From Fasciolopsis buskii (taxonomy: Eukaryota; Platyhelminthes; Trematoda; Plagiorchiida; Fasciolidae), in the NCBI GenBank assembly GCA_008360955.1, contig LUCM01000704.1, positions 79,514-143,513 on the forward strand: 64,000 bases of DNA, written 5' to 3'. Below the pieces are notes generated by a model. It saw nothing but the letters and a program-made list of their open reading frames with translations. It did not search any database and was not told where the DNA came from. Every line of letters begins with the position of its first letter. Position 1 is the first letter of the stretch. Below, piece after piece: positions 34,501-46,181 of the stretch. Position numbers and translations under genes: made by a program.

Positions 34501-37500
34501 TTAGGAACTGTTGATCTTCGTTTATTTATATGCAGAATGTCATGAATCGGTGCCAACCGGATTTGCGGTCACCGAAAGCAACAGGTCACGCGAGCAAGAA
34601 GGAAGTGCTTGTGCCGTCGGTTTTTCTGGGTTGTTAGGCTGGCATTTGGTTGACCGATACCTGATTGGTACAATCGTATATGATCGATTATGGTTGGGCA
34701 CAAAGGGTAACCAGACCTGTTGTGGTGTGAGGAGCACACAAAATGATGTGAGGCCACATAAATGTGTTCACTGCTTTCTCCGCAAATTAATTGCAAAGCC
34801 CCCCAATGACAAAGTTACAAACCCCACGAAGATAGACAGTGATGCGATAAGTTGTTTACATCAGCAATGCAACCGATTGCTGTGCAAGTAAAATATAGGA
34901 AATCCAAGTGCACACTGATTGACCGACCGATAATCCTGAAGTGTGTTCAGTTGAAATAATTGAAAGCAACGCGAGTTGTATTCGGTTGGCAATGAAAGGA
35001 AATAGCTAATATTGTTATTTTTAAACATGTTTTCTCTCTCTTGTGCATAACCTAATTCATATGTACTTTCCAGATTAGAGCAGAATTTTTCGAACTTCAG
35101 TTGACTGTGCACAGCTTCTCTTTCCCGAATATTTAATGAAAGCAGGCATAAAACGTTCCCCAAATGGAGTCACAGAACCAACGAGAGGGAAACACCAGAA
35201 AATTCCTAGTTAAGGCCGCTGAGACAAACATAATTTTTGCACTGACGCAGTGATCGTTGGGTAGTGAAGAAAACGTTCCCGGGGGAATACAGATATGCAT
35301 GGACAGTGGCAATTCGTAAACCGATGAAATCGAACAGCACGAGAATGGCAATTCAAGCATCCATCCATTCACACGTCGGCAGTAACAATCAGAGTTATTG
35401 TACACCAATGGTTTTTGATGGGAAAACGATAGGAAGAATCGATAATGCCAACTGAGCTATCAGTTCATTTTATTTAGTTAGATCTGAAACTAAAATGGTA
35501 ACTCCAGACCAACTTTATTTCTTTGAACTATATGAGTTTTGTTTGTGCATTTTCCAACTTGATGTTGGGTTACCTGGGTGACTCTCCGGTCTACATTCCA
35601 TTGTGAATTGCTATTATAAGTTATTTTACTATAGTCATTAGACGCTATAAAAATTATCTGATTCGGAATTATTTGACGAACTCTTGGGTTTTTTCTGTTT
35701 AACATAAAGCCCAAAGGTGTGAATGTTTTAATCTGCTTGCATCTCGAACAACTGGTGTAGAAATGCAAAAGGAAGCGGCAATTTTTTGGTACACTTGCTT
35801 TTTACACAGGTGCACTGAGAGGGGTACGCCAAACTGCTTAATGGACCATTACCTAAAATCGATAACAATGGCCCGGATAGTTAAAGTGATAGGGAGCCAC
35901 AACTGTTCTCCAACGTTGGAAACGGCTAATGTATCAATTGAACAAAAAACTAATTCTTATTACACATTGCAGTGATTGTCAGTTTAAAATTTGCTTTAAC
36001 TGGAAGTTACATTTTACTTGGATGCGGGGATAAACTTCATCAGACGACTGCTTTCGCGGACCACAAATCATCGTTGTGGTTTATAAATGAGATGATCATC
36101 TCTACGGACTCCTAATGAATCTAGGAAGATTCTGGTACGAGTAGTCATTGGTCGTAGGCAGTCAAATACAGACCTGAACGAAGACATTATCAACAAAACC
36201 GAGACACATACATCGTTCGGTCGCCCCCGGTCATCCATGTTTATTCTCCCAGCGGACCGAGTTTTACAAGGAAGCAACAGAAGAATTCGTTGAGCGAAAT
36301 CCCTGCATGCTTATGTGTTCGTGTGCGTCCGTCCATTTCCATATGTGGGACATTCTACATTTCCTGCATCGCAAGAAATGTTTTTTAAGGCACATTATCT
36401 AGATTTGCTGGGCAAAAAATCGGTTGGCAAGCTGCAGTTAAGATCTATGTGAAATAACCGAAATAAACCGTTTTTGTCCACCCGTCGGACAATGCTCACA
36501 GTATATTTTGAATGCTTCATCATATTGGCTACCCGGGTACCGCGGAACACTTCTAGGTGATTTGAGGAGTGCTTCTGAGGACTGGATAAAAGCATAGACA
36601 ACAATGAAAGAATCGTGACGTAATAACTAACGTGAAACAACTAAGATAACAATTTTCGTACATGGTGCACTGTCCACTGAGGGCGCACACATGAAGGTAC
36701 AGTCATCATTGTATGTTTTTCTATTTTTTTTACATCCTCCTTTCCTTGTCGACCTGCATGCACATCCAAATTTTCCAAAGTCGAATACATTCACTCCGCA
36801 GTTTGCTCCAAGTCTCGTCTTGATCCACGCCCTGTGTCGTGTGTTGTTTGTCGGAGCACATGTCTCAATCCCGTTGTCTGCCCCACCTCCTTGTTCGGCT
36901 GCTTTTGAGCTACTTACTTCTATTTCATCTTATCAATGCGGACAACAGGATTAAAACATTGTTTTCTCAATTCGTCTTATGTCCTGACTGAATCCTTCTC
37001 GTTATCTGCCTCACCCCGTTAACTCGAAACGGGGTCTGTACCCGTCATACCCTAGGCCCTGGTGCGGACATATACATGCCAAATGTTATCAAGATGATTT
37101 TAAATGGGTTTGGGTTACTCCGGACGGTAACACCGACGGAGAAGTGGTGGGCTACTTAACTGATTGTGAAACGACAAGAACAAACTTGAACTCATTATTT
37201 GGGTTCTGCCACCAACTAGACCGCGTTTTTACACGACCAGGTAGTGACCAATGTAACGGACGGATCTAAAGCTCGAATGTTCGTCAAACCTCGGGTGGCT
37301 TACCGTGGTTGTCATAATTTTGCCTGAAGTTTTGTTGATTGTTGTGATTGCCCGTGACACGCAAATATCTTTTCATACTCTCGCAGCGTCTAAGATCAAT
37401 TTCTTAATCGACTTCGAGATAAGCATTTCTTTCTTACAGATCATTGTTACACTGCGATATTAAATCGTCTTACGTATGAAAACATTTTTGGTGTAATCCG

Positions 37501-37675
37501 ATATCCGTTTGAATGGACTGGCAATAAGGGTTTCAAATGCCCTCACTTCCCATTGTTTTGTTTTCATTTTGTTCTCAGCTGAATTCTCCTCTGTGGGGAG
37601 TTCGGTGAGGACGTAATCAATTAACTATCTTGCGATCAGTGGTCACTTTTGTTTTTGCCGCAATCGCTGACCAGA

Positions 37676-37715
37676 AACACACATGTACACATACATACAC
37701 ATATATACACACCGA
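37676..37715. repeat. CA/TACA-rich imperfect microsatellite
   Basis: ACACACATG, TACACATACATAC and ATATATACACAC in succession. The antisense frames rich in Cys, Met and Val (YMCMYVYMCV-like) come from this tract. Confidence 0.6.
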
Positions 37716-38244
37716 GAAACGGAGAGACTAAGAGAAACATAGACAGCACACACGAAATCGTGCGTGTGATGCTGTGCGACTCCCCGAAACTCGCGGCATT
37801 GTTTACACAGCTTGACTGAGTGTTCATCAACTACCCCATTTGGTCGAAGTTTGTTTTCCCGAATCATGTGTGTTCTTCCTGGTTGATCCAAAAAATTACG
37901 GAGATAACGACCACCTGCAAATAAGTGGGCCGTGTGTGTTTAGACACAGAATGAATCGATCGATATCGAGCACACTTACTAAGTCAATAGTATATGAACA
38001 CTTCCGGAAACGACTACATTGTAAATCTTACCAACAAGGATTTCAAGTGGAAAGCGAGAGATTATTTTTTCATACCTAGTGAAGTTTAGTGATATGAATG
38101 GGATACTCCTATGGAGATCATAAACTTTGTGGCGTTGTTCAAGATCAGGTTTGCAAAGTGCCAAAGTGGTACATTCGGATCCGTCTGTTAGCTATTAGAG
38201 TGCCCTCTGCTAGACGAGTGTTAAAACTTGGCATGTGTTGCAAC

Positions 38245-38405
38245 GTCGAGCAGGTAGTCAAGCGGATAACGCGGTGGCAGGTTCGAATCCTTTCACTTTC
38301 AACTTCCCCACCTATCAGTTTTTTATGGACCACGATCCATTATTGGAAAATGATGTGCACTGTTATTTCGATAGTAAATGAAGTAAACAAGAAAACAGTA
38401 GAAAG
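38245..38405 (+). mobile_element. tRNA-derived SINE, family A, copy 4
   Basis: The head is well preserved: GGTAGTCAAGCGGATAACGC as A-box region near 38253 and an intact B box GGTTCGAATCC at 38280-38290, about 27 bases apart. The body CAACTTCCCCACC, TATGGACCACGATCC and a tail with CGATAGTAAATGAAGTAAAC follow in family A order. Of the four copies this one has the best promoter boxes. Confidence 0.75.
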
Positions 38406-39629
38406 ACAACCGAAAGTAGACAAGCTATTTTGCTCTTTTTCTTCCCGTAACACGTCAGACTCAAACTCAGGGGTCTAAGAGATCTTGAGACAGCGACTGA
38501 ACGCGTTGGGTGACACAGATGCGAGATGTGAATAAACTGCGCTCGGTGTTTTTGATCACCTAGATGCATAGTGGCAACTTGCATGCCTCCCAGATGAATG
38601 GCCGCAGTGCGATAGGGGTTACGAAAGCAGGATATGGTCTAACAAGACGGAATCTTGACTTATGATTCCAGTGTAAAAAGATGACTCGATGATGTGGAGC
38701 TTCAGTGTGAAAAGTACATTCTGAAAGACAGGAGGTCAAGGAAATTGGTGTAGATGAGTCATGTTGCCACTGGACCCTTAACATTAAAATCTTTCTTCCA
38801 AGAGATTTTAAGGGTGAATTTCTGTGTCCGAAATTTTTCTTTTCAATCGTCTCTCGAGTTAGCAACCAGAAGCAGAGCACATCGTTGCCCGCTAAAATGA
38901 GTGCAAGAAATATGTAAAATGAGCTCCGCCACAATGGGCGCGCAAATCACAAATGATGCCCAATTAGTTACTGCGTTTACAACTTTCCCTTGAATTCTGA
39001 GTCCACTTCACGTTAGGTAAGGTTGAGTTTTCAAAGGTTAGCTTGATTCCACTGGCTATATTACAGATGGACGCTGACGAGGGTGTTCAGAATTGGATCT
39101 TTATCCCTGCGACTTAGTGAATAGACGTCATTTCTGTGACAAGAAAAAGTGAAATGGAACCAGCTTGAGGCAAGCCCCTGGGTTTGAAAGCGTCATCTAC
39201 AATAGTCGATCCAGTTTAGGTTGATCAGTTGTGAGTTTGGACAGTTGGATCACCTTTCGATTATCCATCTGTATTCGACTACCATTCAAATAAGGGAAAA
39301 AAAGAAATGGGAAATGAGTCCGAGAAGAAGCTTGATGAAATCATTGGTCCCCGAGTTCATCACACAGAGATGATTTTTTCTGAAGAATCTTTCCTAGCAA
39401 ACCAACTCAGCTACTGGCTATTTAGAGCGCAATTTTGAGATTTGTGCAATGAATCGGCAATTTGTTTCAAGAGAGCACGGAATAAGCTTTCGGTAATTCG
39501 AAGTCATCTGCTTGGGAAGTGCGGTTGCTTACTTCATTCGAAGGAGACTAACAGGAAACTGCGGTGACTGTCAGTGTTTTTGAACCGTTATTCATATTAA
39601 ATCCTGAGTTTTGTGATACTCGAGCTTGG

Positions 39630-39665
39630 CATTTAGATTAGACAAACTTCATCACCAGCCCAGAT
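39630..39665 (-). repeat. Dispersed GGCTGGTGATGAA motif, copy 3
   Basis: On the minus strand ATCTGGGCTGGTGATGAAGT then TTGTCTAAT matches the copies at 16.7 and 30.6 kb, with a two-base gap after GATGAA. It has no recognisable element around it. Confidence 0.4.
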
Positions 39666-40581
39666 GAAAAACTGAGCAAAAAACACCAAAGAATGGGCGA
39701 AAAAACTATTCACTCTAATTTATGATGACATATTTACTTTGCCGGGGTCTTGAGAACCCAGCATTCTCCGCGGAATCGAATGTGTGCAAAAACTTAATAT
39801 GAAAGTGCAGTACTGTTGGAAATAATTGTCAACAGATAGCATCTAAAGTGTCGTGAATATCAATTCCTAGATGAGGTGGGGTTAGCCAATAGGCGAAATC
39901 TGGGGAGAATTTTCATTATTTCGACAATACTGTACTGCTGAAAATGAGACTTTCGAATGTAGCCGTGAGCTTTCGCCACTGAAAGGTGACACTCCTCAGA
40001 GATGTGTGTGTGTGGGGGGGGGGGAGGGTGAGGCGGGAGAATTGGAGTACGCGTTTATGTCATAGTCATCCAGGCACCAGGAGCTTTGAAAACTACCACA
40101 TTCGTTGTCTATTTTGTCCTACGTTTTCACCTGTTTCCATGATATTCTTGGGAATGAGCCTGTCATTTTCTACGACAGCAACGACTACAATTTGCTTAGT
40201 TTCACCGGTCATTTTACCTTATAGTTTTGGTCATTCATTGTCGTCGGCCGGTTGACAGGCCAACGGCAAAATTCTACAGACATGCAGCTAACGCGCATCG
40301 GTTTCTACCATAGTCAAATGATCATCCTCACAGATGATACCCCAAGGTCGAAATCCTTTGGCTGTTATCCGATGCTAACCGGTAGTGAGCACTTACTATC
40401 CCATATTTCGGCCTCACTGATTTTAAAATACCGAAAGGAAAATCCTAATAACAATGTGATTTTTTGAATGCAACAGAAGTTCAAGAGACTCCGAACCGCA
40501 TAAATATTTAGATCAAACACTCTGCTGACTTCCACTCAGTCTACAGTTTAATCACTGCAATTCCGTCATGATTGATCTCAG

Positions 40582-40713
40582 ACTCAACAGACCTGAGTGA
40601 AGACGAACGGAATGACTGCGGTGAAATCAAAACAGCCACGCCTAGTTCATCCTCCTCTAGTCCACGTATACACGACGTGAAGCTTGACAGGACGGCGGCT
40701 TATGTGTGGTTCC
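40582..40713 (+). CDS. Weak candidate exon, Ser-rich, before a GTT repeat
   Basis: After a CTCAG acceptor-like site the frame reads STDLSEDERNDCGEIKTATP, then SSSSSSPRIHDVKLDRTAAY and VWF. The composition looks protein-like. The only donor nearby is a poor GTGTTG inside the start of the GTT microsatellite, and the pyrimidine tract is weak. It would be a plus-strand exon nested in the minus-strand intron. Chance remains a fair explanation. Confidence 0.2.
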
Positions 40714-40714
40714 G

Positions 40715-40715
<1 letters not shown>

Positions 40716-40763
<48 letters not shown>

Positions 40764-40764
40764 G
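40716..40764 (+). repeat. (GTT)n microsatellite
   Basis: About 16 pure GTT/TTG triplets. The poly-Val frame across it is a repeat product. Confidence 0.95.
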
Positions 40765-41524
40765 CTTAGAGACAGAGATTATCTAGAACGTTTAAATTTT
40801 AAGGACTTAGAGCTTAGTGAAATGGAGAGCCTTTCGGAGTTTTTGAAGTTTCATACTTAGAATACGTGTGCGCCGTCCAGATAGAAAGAAGAAGGAACAT
40901 GAAGAGAGTGCCGAGAAGAGGATGTATGAATTCCTGAAGTGCACGTAAGCATTCGATCAATAGCTTATCTGTGACAGGCAAATTTCAGTAAATATGAACT
41001 TTAGTGGGACCAATTAATTTTCCGGGTAGAATCCTAGTTCAATTGTTCCTCGTAAATTCTACTCTTGCCCCTTGTCCAGTATGATGTCTGTCAATTTCAG
41101 TTCTGCAGACTCCAGATGGACCACTATTTTTCGGATTGTTTTACCGAGAAATGAAAATTTCCTCGGTTTGTCTATGGCCAAACCCCACCACGAACTTGAT
41201 TCATTGTTTTGAAACCGATTAGCTGTACCGGGTCACAATAGCGTATAAGTCAGTTGTGTTTTGACGAATTCTTAACAAAACACAGCAATAGTACGGCTTC
41301 CGTAACGGATTTCAAAACAAGATAATTCTTCTGTGTCATGATCACAGTTAAAGTTGTTCGGTGGGGATGAGATATAAAAATAATACGTGTCGAGGTGATA
41401 CCTGTGTTCATACAACCGTATGTCAACATACGGCAATAACAAATCAATGTTTTTATCCTTAATACGGGTATCAGTAGATTTGATATTGCAAAAAAAATTA
41501 TTCAACCTGGGATGCCAATGCTGA

Positions 41525-41665
41525 ACGTATTGTTAGAACTTTTTACCTCCGTGTTAGGACCGATCAGCAATGGACACTCACCGCGCCCGAATTGGGAGGG
41601 AAACCGGGACGAACGAGTGAATTTGGATTGGCTTAGTCGATGAATTTTCCGGTCACAGTCTCAAA
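41525..41665 (-). mobile_element. tRNA-headed SINE with decayed hammerhead, family B, copy 2
   Basis: On the minus strand, CTCGTTCGTCCCGGTTTCCC and TCCCAATTCGGGCGCGG match the B-box half of copy 1 at 7.2 kb; the A box is lost. The hammerhead remnant follows at 41573-41529: CCATTG, CTGATCG (core with two changes), a 14-nt stem II GTCCTAACACGGAG, GTAAA in place of GAAA, and CAAT closing a reduced stem I (ATTG/CAAT). The stem II length is the same as in copy 1. It keeps the G10.1 that copy 1 has lost. The core changes should make it inactive. Confidence 0.65.
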
Positions 41666-42340
41666 AGTTTATTGAACTGGTCAGTCAAATCGCTAAAGCG
41701 ATTGACCCACACTCGTTCGCGACGGAGTTCGGAAGCGGTGAACATGGACTGATAGTGATTTCTTAGAAGAACCAATCAGCTGCACAATGCTTCCAGAGTT
41801 CAATAGAGTGACGTTACCGGACGGTAGTAATGAGTTACAATTAACCGGGATTCTCGAAGCCCACAAACTATCGGGGAACAAAATTTGGAAGTTAAGTGCA
41901 TACAAACCACAGTTCATAGTCAACAATATGCGTGGACTAGGGCTACCAGACAAACTTCTTTATTTAGTTAGCCGGAAAATTACGAAAGAAAAACCAGCAT
42001 GCTGATCTTATCAGGCAGATGACAAATGCAGCCATTGCCGGAAGGGATGAATTCTTGTATTAGTTACACATGTACGCGACGATGAACTGAGCAACCCTGA
42101 GGTGATTAGTCACAGAAATCCATTGCAGGCAGAGGAACTTGGCAAAAACACAGGTTAGCCGAATGAGGTGCATGACACATAGTCCTACTCCTATCACTAG
42201 CTTTCGTCTTTCTCTCATTGCAAGTTACCTTTCGAATTGACGAAACTGGATAGAGTGAAAAATCCAATTTGTTTTGAACAGTTTTTACAACGAGGCATAT
42301 TTGTGCTTAAGGAATCCCGCAACAGCTGGAGAATCTATGC

Positions 42341-42838
42341 ATAATCAAATGAATCTGTCATATTATTAATGCGGAAATTACGAACCTTATCAAACTCTCC
42401 GTGCTCCATATCGTAAACCGCATCATATGAATCTTCATTCGAACCACAAGTGTAATCATTATCATAATCCTTACCATCACCATCATCCTCCACGGAATCT
42501 ATGTACTCAACATCATTATCATCATCAGTACAATCATTGTTATCATAAAACCAAACACCGTCATTATCATCAACATCATCATTGTCAGTATCATCATGCG
42601 AATCACCGTTGTCATCAACATCCTTCTCTTCATCATCAACATCATTAGCCGAATAATCGTGCTCATCACAGTCCTCATCAGAGTTGTCATTATCGCTCAG
42701 ATCCTTGTCGCCACTGCTATCAGCAATGACATCATTACCATTTTCGGTACTGTCCTCTCCATTGCCATCATCATCACCATTCCCGGAGGATTCTTTGCTA
42801 ACCTGACACAAAGAAGCAGTCCACTTTCTGTATCCCAC
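42341..42838 (-). CDS. Acidic Asp/Asn/Glu/Ser-rich open frame: candidate exon or decayed GAT repeat
   Basis: The minus strand is open for about 166 codons. It starts after an acceptor-like TTTTTTAG (42846-42839) with VGYRKWTASLCQVSKESSG and then becomes Asp-rich (NGDDDGNGEDS, DDEEKDVDDNGDSHDD, DDNDGVWFYDN). It ends with non-repetitive MEHGEFDKVRNFRINN. GAT and GAC both occur, and replacements stay within D, N, E, G and S, which favours coding. Against this, a GAT repeat automatically gives open Asp and Met frames, and donors are weak (GTTCGT after FDK; GTAAGG inside the acidic part). Read as phase 0 to phase 0 it would fit between the exons at 60.4 and 22.6 kb. Confidence 0.3.
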
Positions 42839-44043
42839 CTAAAAAATTTCACAATTCTCCAGTCATTATATCCAAACCAGTGTGGTTCGGTAGTCTCGTA
42901 CATGCATCCCAGTGGCACTTTGGAAATAATTGAAAAACCCGAGGTATAAACTGAAAACCGGGGTTTTCCCCATAGGTTATTTTTCGATCGGTGGTCGAGG
43001 GAACGGATAAGTCACTTGCACTGGGATAATTGACGCCGAGAAGGAAAATTTGTGTTTGCATGGTAAAGTGGTTTCACACGAAATTCAGGTAGATTCGTAG
43101 CACTCTGGAGCCACACGTTTCAAATTACCCTTTGTGTGCGTGACCACACAAGAAGCTACTTTGATCACTCACTTAGGGACAGGAATGGAAACCGTCAGGT
43201 TTTGACTGGAATGAAGTGTGAAACGTTTGTGGTCATCTATGATGCTGCCGATGTTTCCCCTTGTGAAGGGGTATTATGTCACAGAAGATGAATGGGTATT
43301 TTTTGGAAACATAGATCACTTTGTTGAGTCCAAGATTTAGTTAATCAGTTTTTGTAGAGTCCAGCAGTTTTGGTATACGGAGGTAAGTATGACAAGTTAA
43401 CAAATCGGACAAACTTCTTTTTCGCCCTTCTAGCTACCTTTTTACTTGCGATACAAAATTTTTTCCTTTCCTTAGGGCAGCACGGCTTACGTATTGGACG
43501 TCGAATGGTGAGAATAGACTGACGGTGTCAAGATTCGAGTTAGGGGCATTCGTTTCAAAGTGCCAGTCGAAAAGAACTGATACTCTTCAAAGAAGCTGTA
43601 CGAGCAAAAATCAAAACAAAGTACAAGAGGGGGCTTCAAACCGTTTTAAATAACACAATTCATCTTCGTTATAACGGGGAATTTCCCGTTTTGGTGTTAA
43701 AAACGTCAAAAATCTATACGATCCAAGCAGAGACCGGTTTTATTCTAACTTTCTAATTGAATTCAACAACAGTTCAAATAAGACGTGGAAACTTACCACC
43801 GTTTGTGGTTGATGAAGATAACGGCCTACTCAATTGATTATTAAAAATACGCGCATGAAATATTTTTGTCCACACACCTAATGGGACTTTACCGATTACT
43901 ACAGCTTGTTTTGCATGAATTATTGTTGTATTACAATGAATGCGCTTGCAGAGACCTCGAAGAGCAGATGCAATGAGAAACAAAGTCCTGTTGTTCGTCA
44001 TACTATTTGGACAGAATTGTCAGGACCATTTAGGATAACTTAG

Positions 44044-44207
44044 AACACAATATGTGAAATTCACGGCTAATTCTTACGACCTCGCGCATCATCCCCGGGT
44101 TCGGTTTGCTTTGCCCCTCCAGTTACTAACAGTCCCAGTCAGAAGAATTGAAGATCATAGTTCTCGGTTCACTTTGATGAATAGGAGTTTAAGTTTGATA
44201 CCGCAAG
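44044..44207 (+). CDS. Weak candidate exon, plus strand
   Basis: After a TTAG site, the frame reads TQYVKFTANSYDLAHHPRV and then RFALPLQLLTVPVRRIEDHS, ending CCGCAAG before GTAAAT at 44208. The donor is reasonable, the acceptor lacks a good pyrimidine tract. No family recognised. The length alone is not significant. Confidence 0.2.
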
Positions 44208-45209
44208 GTAAATTTTCTTTCAATATTATTACATTCTTCTAGAAAGCAGTGGGATATTTTGTCTGGCACTGCTCATTTGACCCAATCCTATTTGTTGTTT
44301 GAACTGCCATTCTTGTCAGCGGTTTGGGTTTTCATCTACTGTCCAGTGGATCATGTGATTCGTGGAAAGGGAATGGAGAAACGTTGAACCGTGTTGGACA
44401 TAAATCATTAGTCACCAAGATAATTTTCTGCTCACCATCTTCTGACTGGCGGTTGATTTATTCATCAGGTTTATATCACATCGAGTCGGTAATCACAGCA
44501 GACGTTCCGATAGGATCCCGTAGATCAGAAAAGGGTATTTAATGAACATTATCCATACATCTTATCTTCAGTCATCTTTTCCCCCATGATATCAATAATT
44601 TATCATTCCTTTGAGAAAAAAAAACAGGGAGATAGTTCGAGATTTCTGGGTGAAACTGCCTGTCGTCCATAGAGTCGGATCTGCCAAGGTGCTGAGTGAG
44701 ATACGGTCCTTTTCTTTATGGGATGGTACAATTTCCCAAGTTGTAAGTATTCTGGTTTCGGGCCTATTACACGACTAGTCAGTAATTTGTGCTTAATCTA
44801 ATCACGCCTTTTTACCGTTTATTTCGACAAGTTATTTTGGACAAATCCATGTGGTAATGAACTTCTGGAATGTATATTCAATTTAACAAATTACAATGAA
44901 TCATATTCACACCTTGTCATGAGAATTGTCGGATGACTGACTTCTTATTGTTGGCTTAATAAAACATCATAAACAACTGCCATCTCACAAACTGAAAGGG
45001 TGGTAACCTTGACGACGCTGGAGAATTCAAACATTCAATTTTGATTGGTTTTATGTTGGATGGGATTCGGCTATCGGATATAGTAAAATAGGTGACTGAG
45101 ATAGCGGGTGAAATGAAAATACTATATTACAAATATTACTAGCTGGTTTGTCTATTGATTACTGTCTCTTTGCGGAATGTTTTACTATCTCAACTATCTC
45201 AGCTAACAG

Positions 45210-45462
45210 GATAACTAAAACAGATGATCATAGTATGGTTGGCCACAAGTTTGATTGCTGCAGTGGTAGTTTGGTAGAAGAAAAATTATCACGTGAAATA
45301 TCCAGTATGAACTGGTCACAAAAGAGACATGCCTGTAAAAGGACATGCATTTTGTCTAATTCAAATGTGCAAAAGAAACTCAGCAAAGCTCTTGATAGAC
45401 TGACAATTGAGAAGAATCCCAGTTCAGTGCTTATTAGACTATTCTATTCATCTAGCTTATGA
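45210..45462 (+). CDS. Candidate terminal exon, plus strand
   Basis: A pyrimidine-rich tract (about 45150-45205) ends in AACAG at 45205-45209, a good acceptor. The open frame then runs to TGA at 45462: it contains MVGHKFDCCSGSLVEEKLSR and KKLSKALDRLTIEKNPSSVL. Composition is protein-like and soluble. No polyadenylation signal is seen close downstream, and no upstream exon with a fitting phase is secure. No family recognised. Confidence 0.25.
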
Positions 45463-45926
45463 AGTGAACCAAATGAGTGTATCCGACTCCCTTTGTTCCT
45501 AAAATGCTTTTCACGGACTTTGATATGAAACTCTATCTGGGAGTTGGACAGAAGACAGCACCCTATTATTGGATAAAGTGAAATGAAGAAAAAAACATCC
45601 AATGTTCAGTTTATTAATGTCTAGGTATTTGTAGGTGTTCAAGATCGAAATTCTAGAGTCGAAAGTAAATGGAATCTTTTTTCCTCCTAGCCTGTCGGAC
45701 TCGACTGTGTCTCATTCGGGGTACTGGTCATCGTAATAGTTTTGATTTGATAACCGTCAAAACAGGCCAACGTGTGTTCATGACTTTGGATGACCATTGT
45801 TGTTTCGTTATTCACACTACTGTGGTTAGCTAAGTTTATTTGATGGGCGGGGTAAATATAACACACGAACAGCGACGTTTCCCCGTGGTTTGGTACACCT
45901 AACGTTTATGTGCGGATGTATTTCAG

Positions 45927-46181
45927 GTGAGGCCCGTACAAACTCTCCTGGAAGGCCGTTCATTCAGTACATACAACAGTGTCATTTTAAAACTACCTGT
46001 GTTAACATTACAGCATGGACTGGGGCAGCGATCTTCAAAGGGTTCTGCAACCGATCAGGAATGCGCAAAAGCAGACAAACCCATCGTCAGTCTGAGTATA
46101 GCAAACGTGTCAGTCAGGGTCTTCACTTATGCTAACTTACTAACATGGCAGCCTAAAGAGTGCACGCTGAAATGTTTCTAG
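45927..46181 (+). CDS. Weak candidate exon, plus strand
   Basis: Starts after TTTCAG (45921-45926). The frame reads VRPVQTLLEGRSFSTYNSVI and later KPIVSLSIANVSVRVFTYAN before a stop at 46179-46181. A second frame is also open over most of the stretch, which weakens the case. If it belongs with 44044-44207 and 45210-45462, a small plus-strand gene would lie inside the minus-strand intron; phases do not prove this. Confidence 0.18.
   Translation: MRPVQTLLEGRSFSTYNSVILKLPVLTLQHGLGQRSSKGSATDQECAKADKPIVSLSIANVSVRVFTYANLLTWQPKECTLKCF

Noticed and set aside
34511..34891. 126-codon plus-strand ORF
   Set aside because: No recognisable family and no splice support; chance length.
38560..38934. Minus-strand ORF with signal-peptide-like start
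   Set aside because: The first codon is TTG and not ATG; the hydrophobic start is not preceded by an acceptor and the frame matches nothing.
40572..40769. Poly-Val ORF end
   Set aside because: The Val run is the (GTT)n microsatellite; only the part before the repeat is kept as a weak candidate.
43774..44001. Minus-strand ATG frame ending at a strong GTAAGT donor (43786-43781 region)
   Set aside because: The frame is short, and no partner exon or homology was found; a single good donor is expected by chance.
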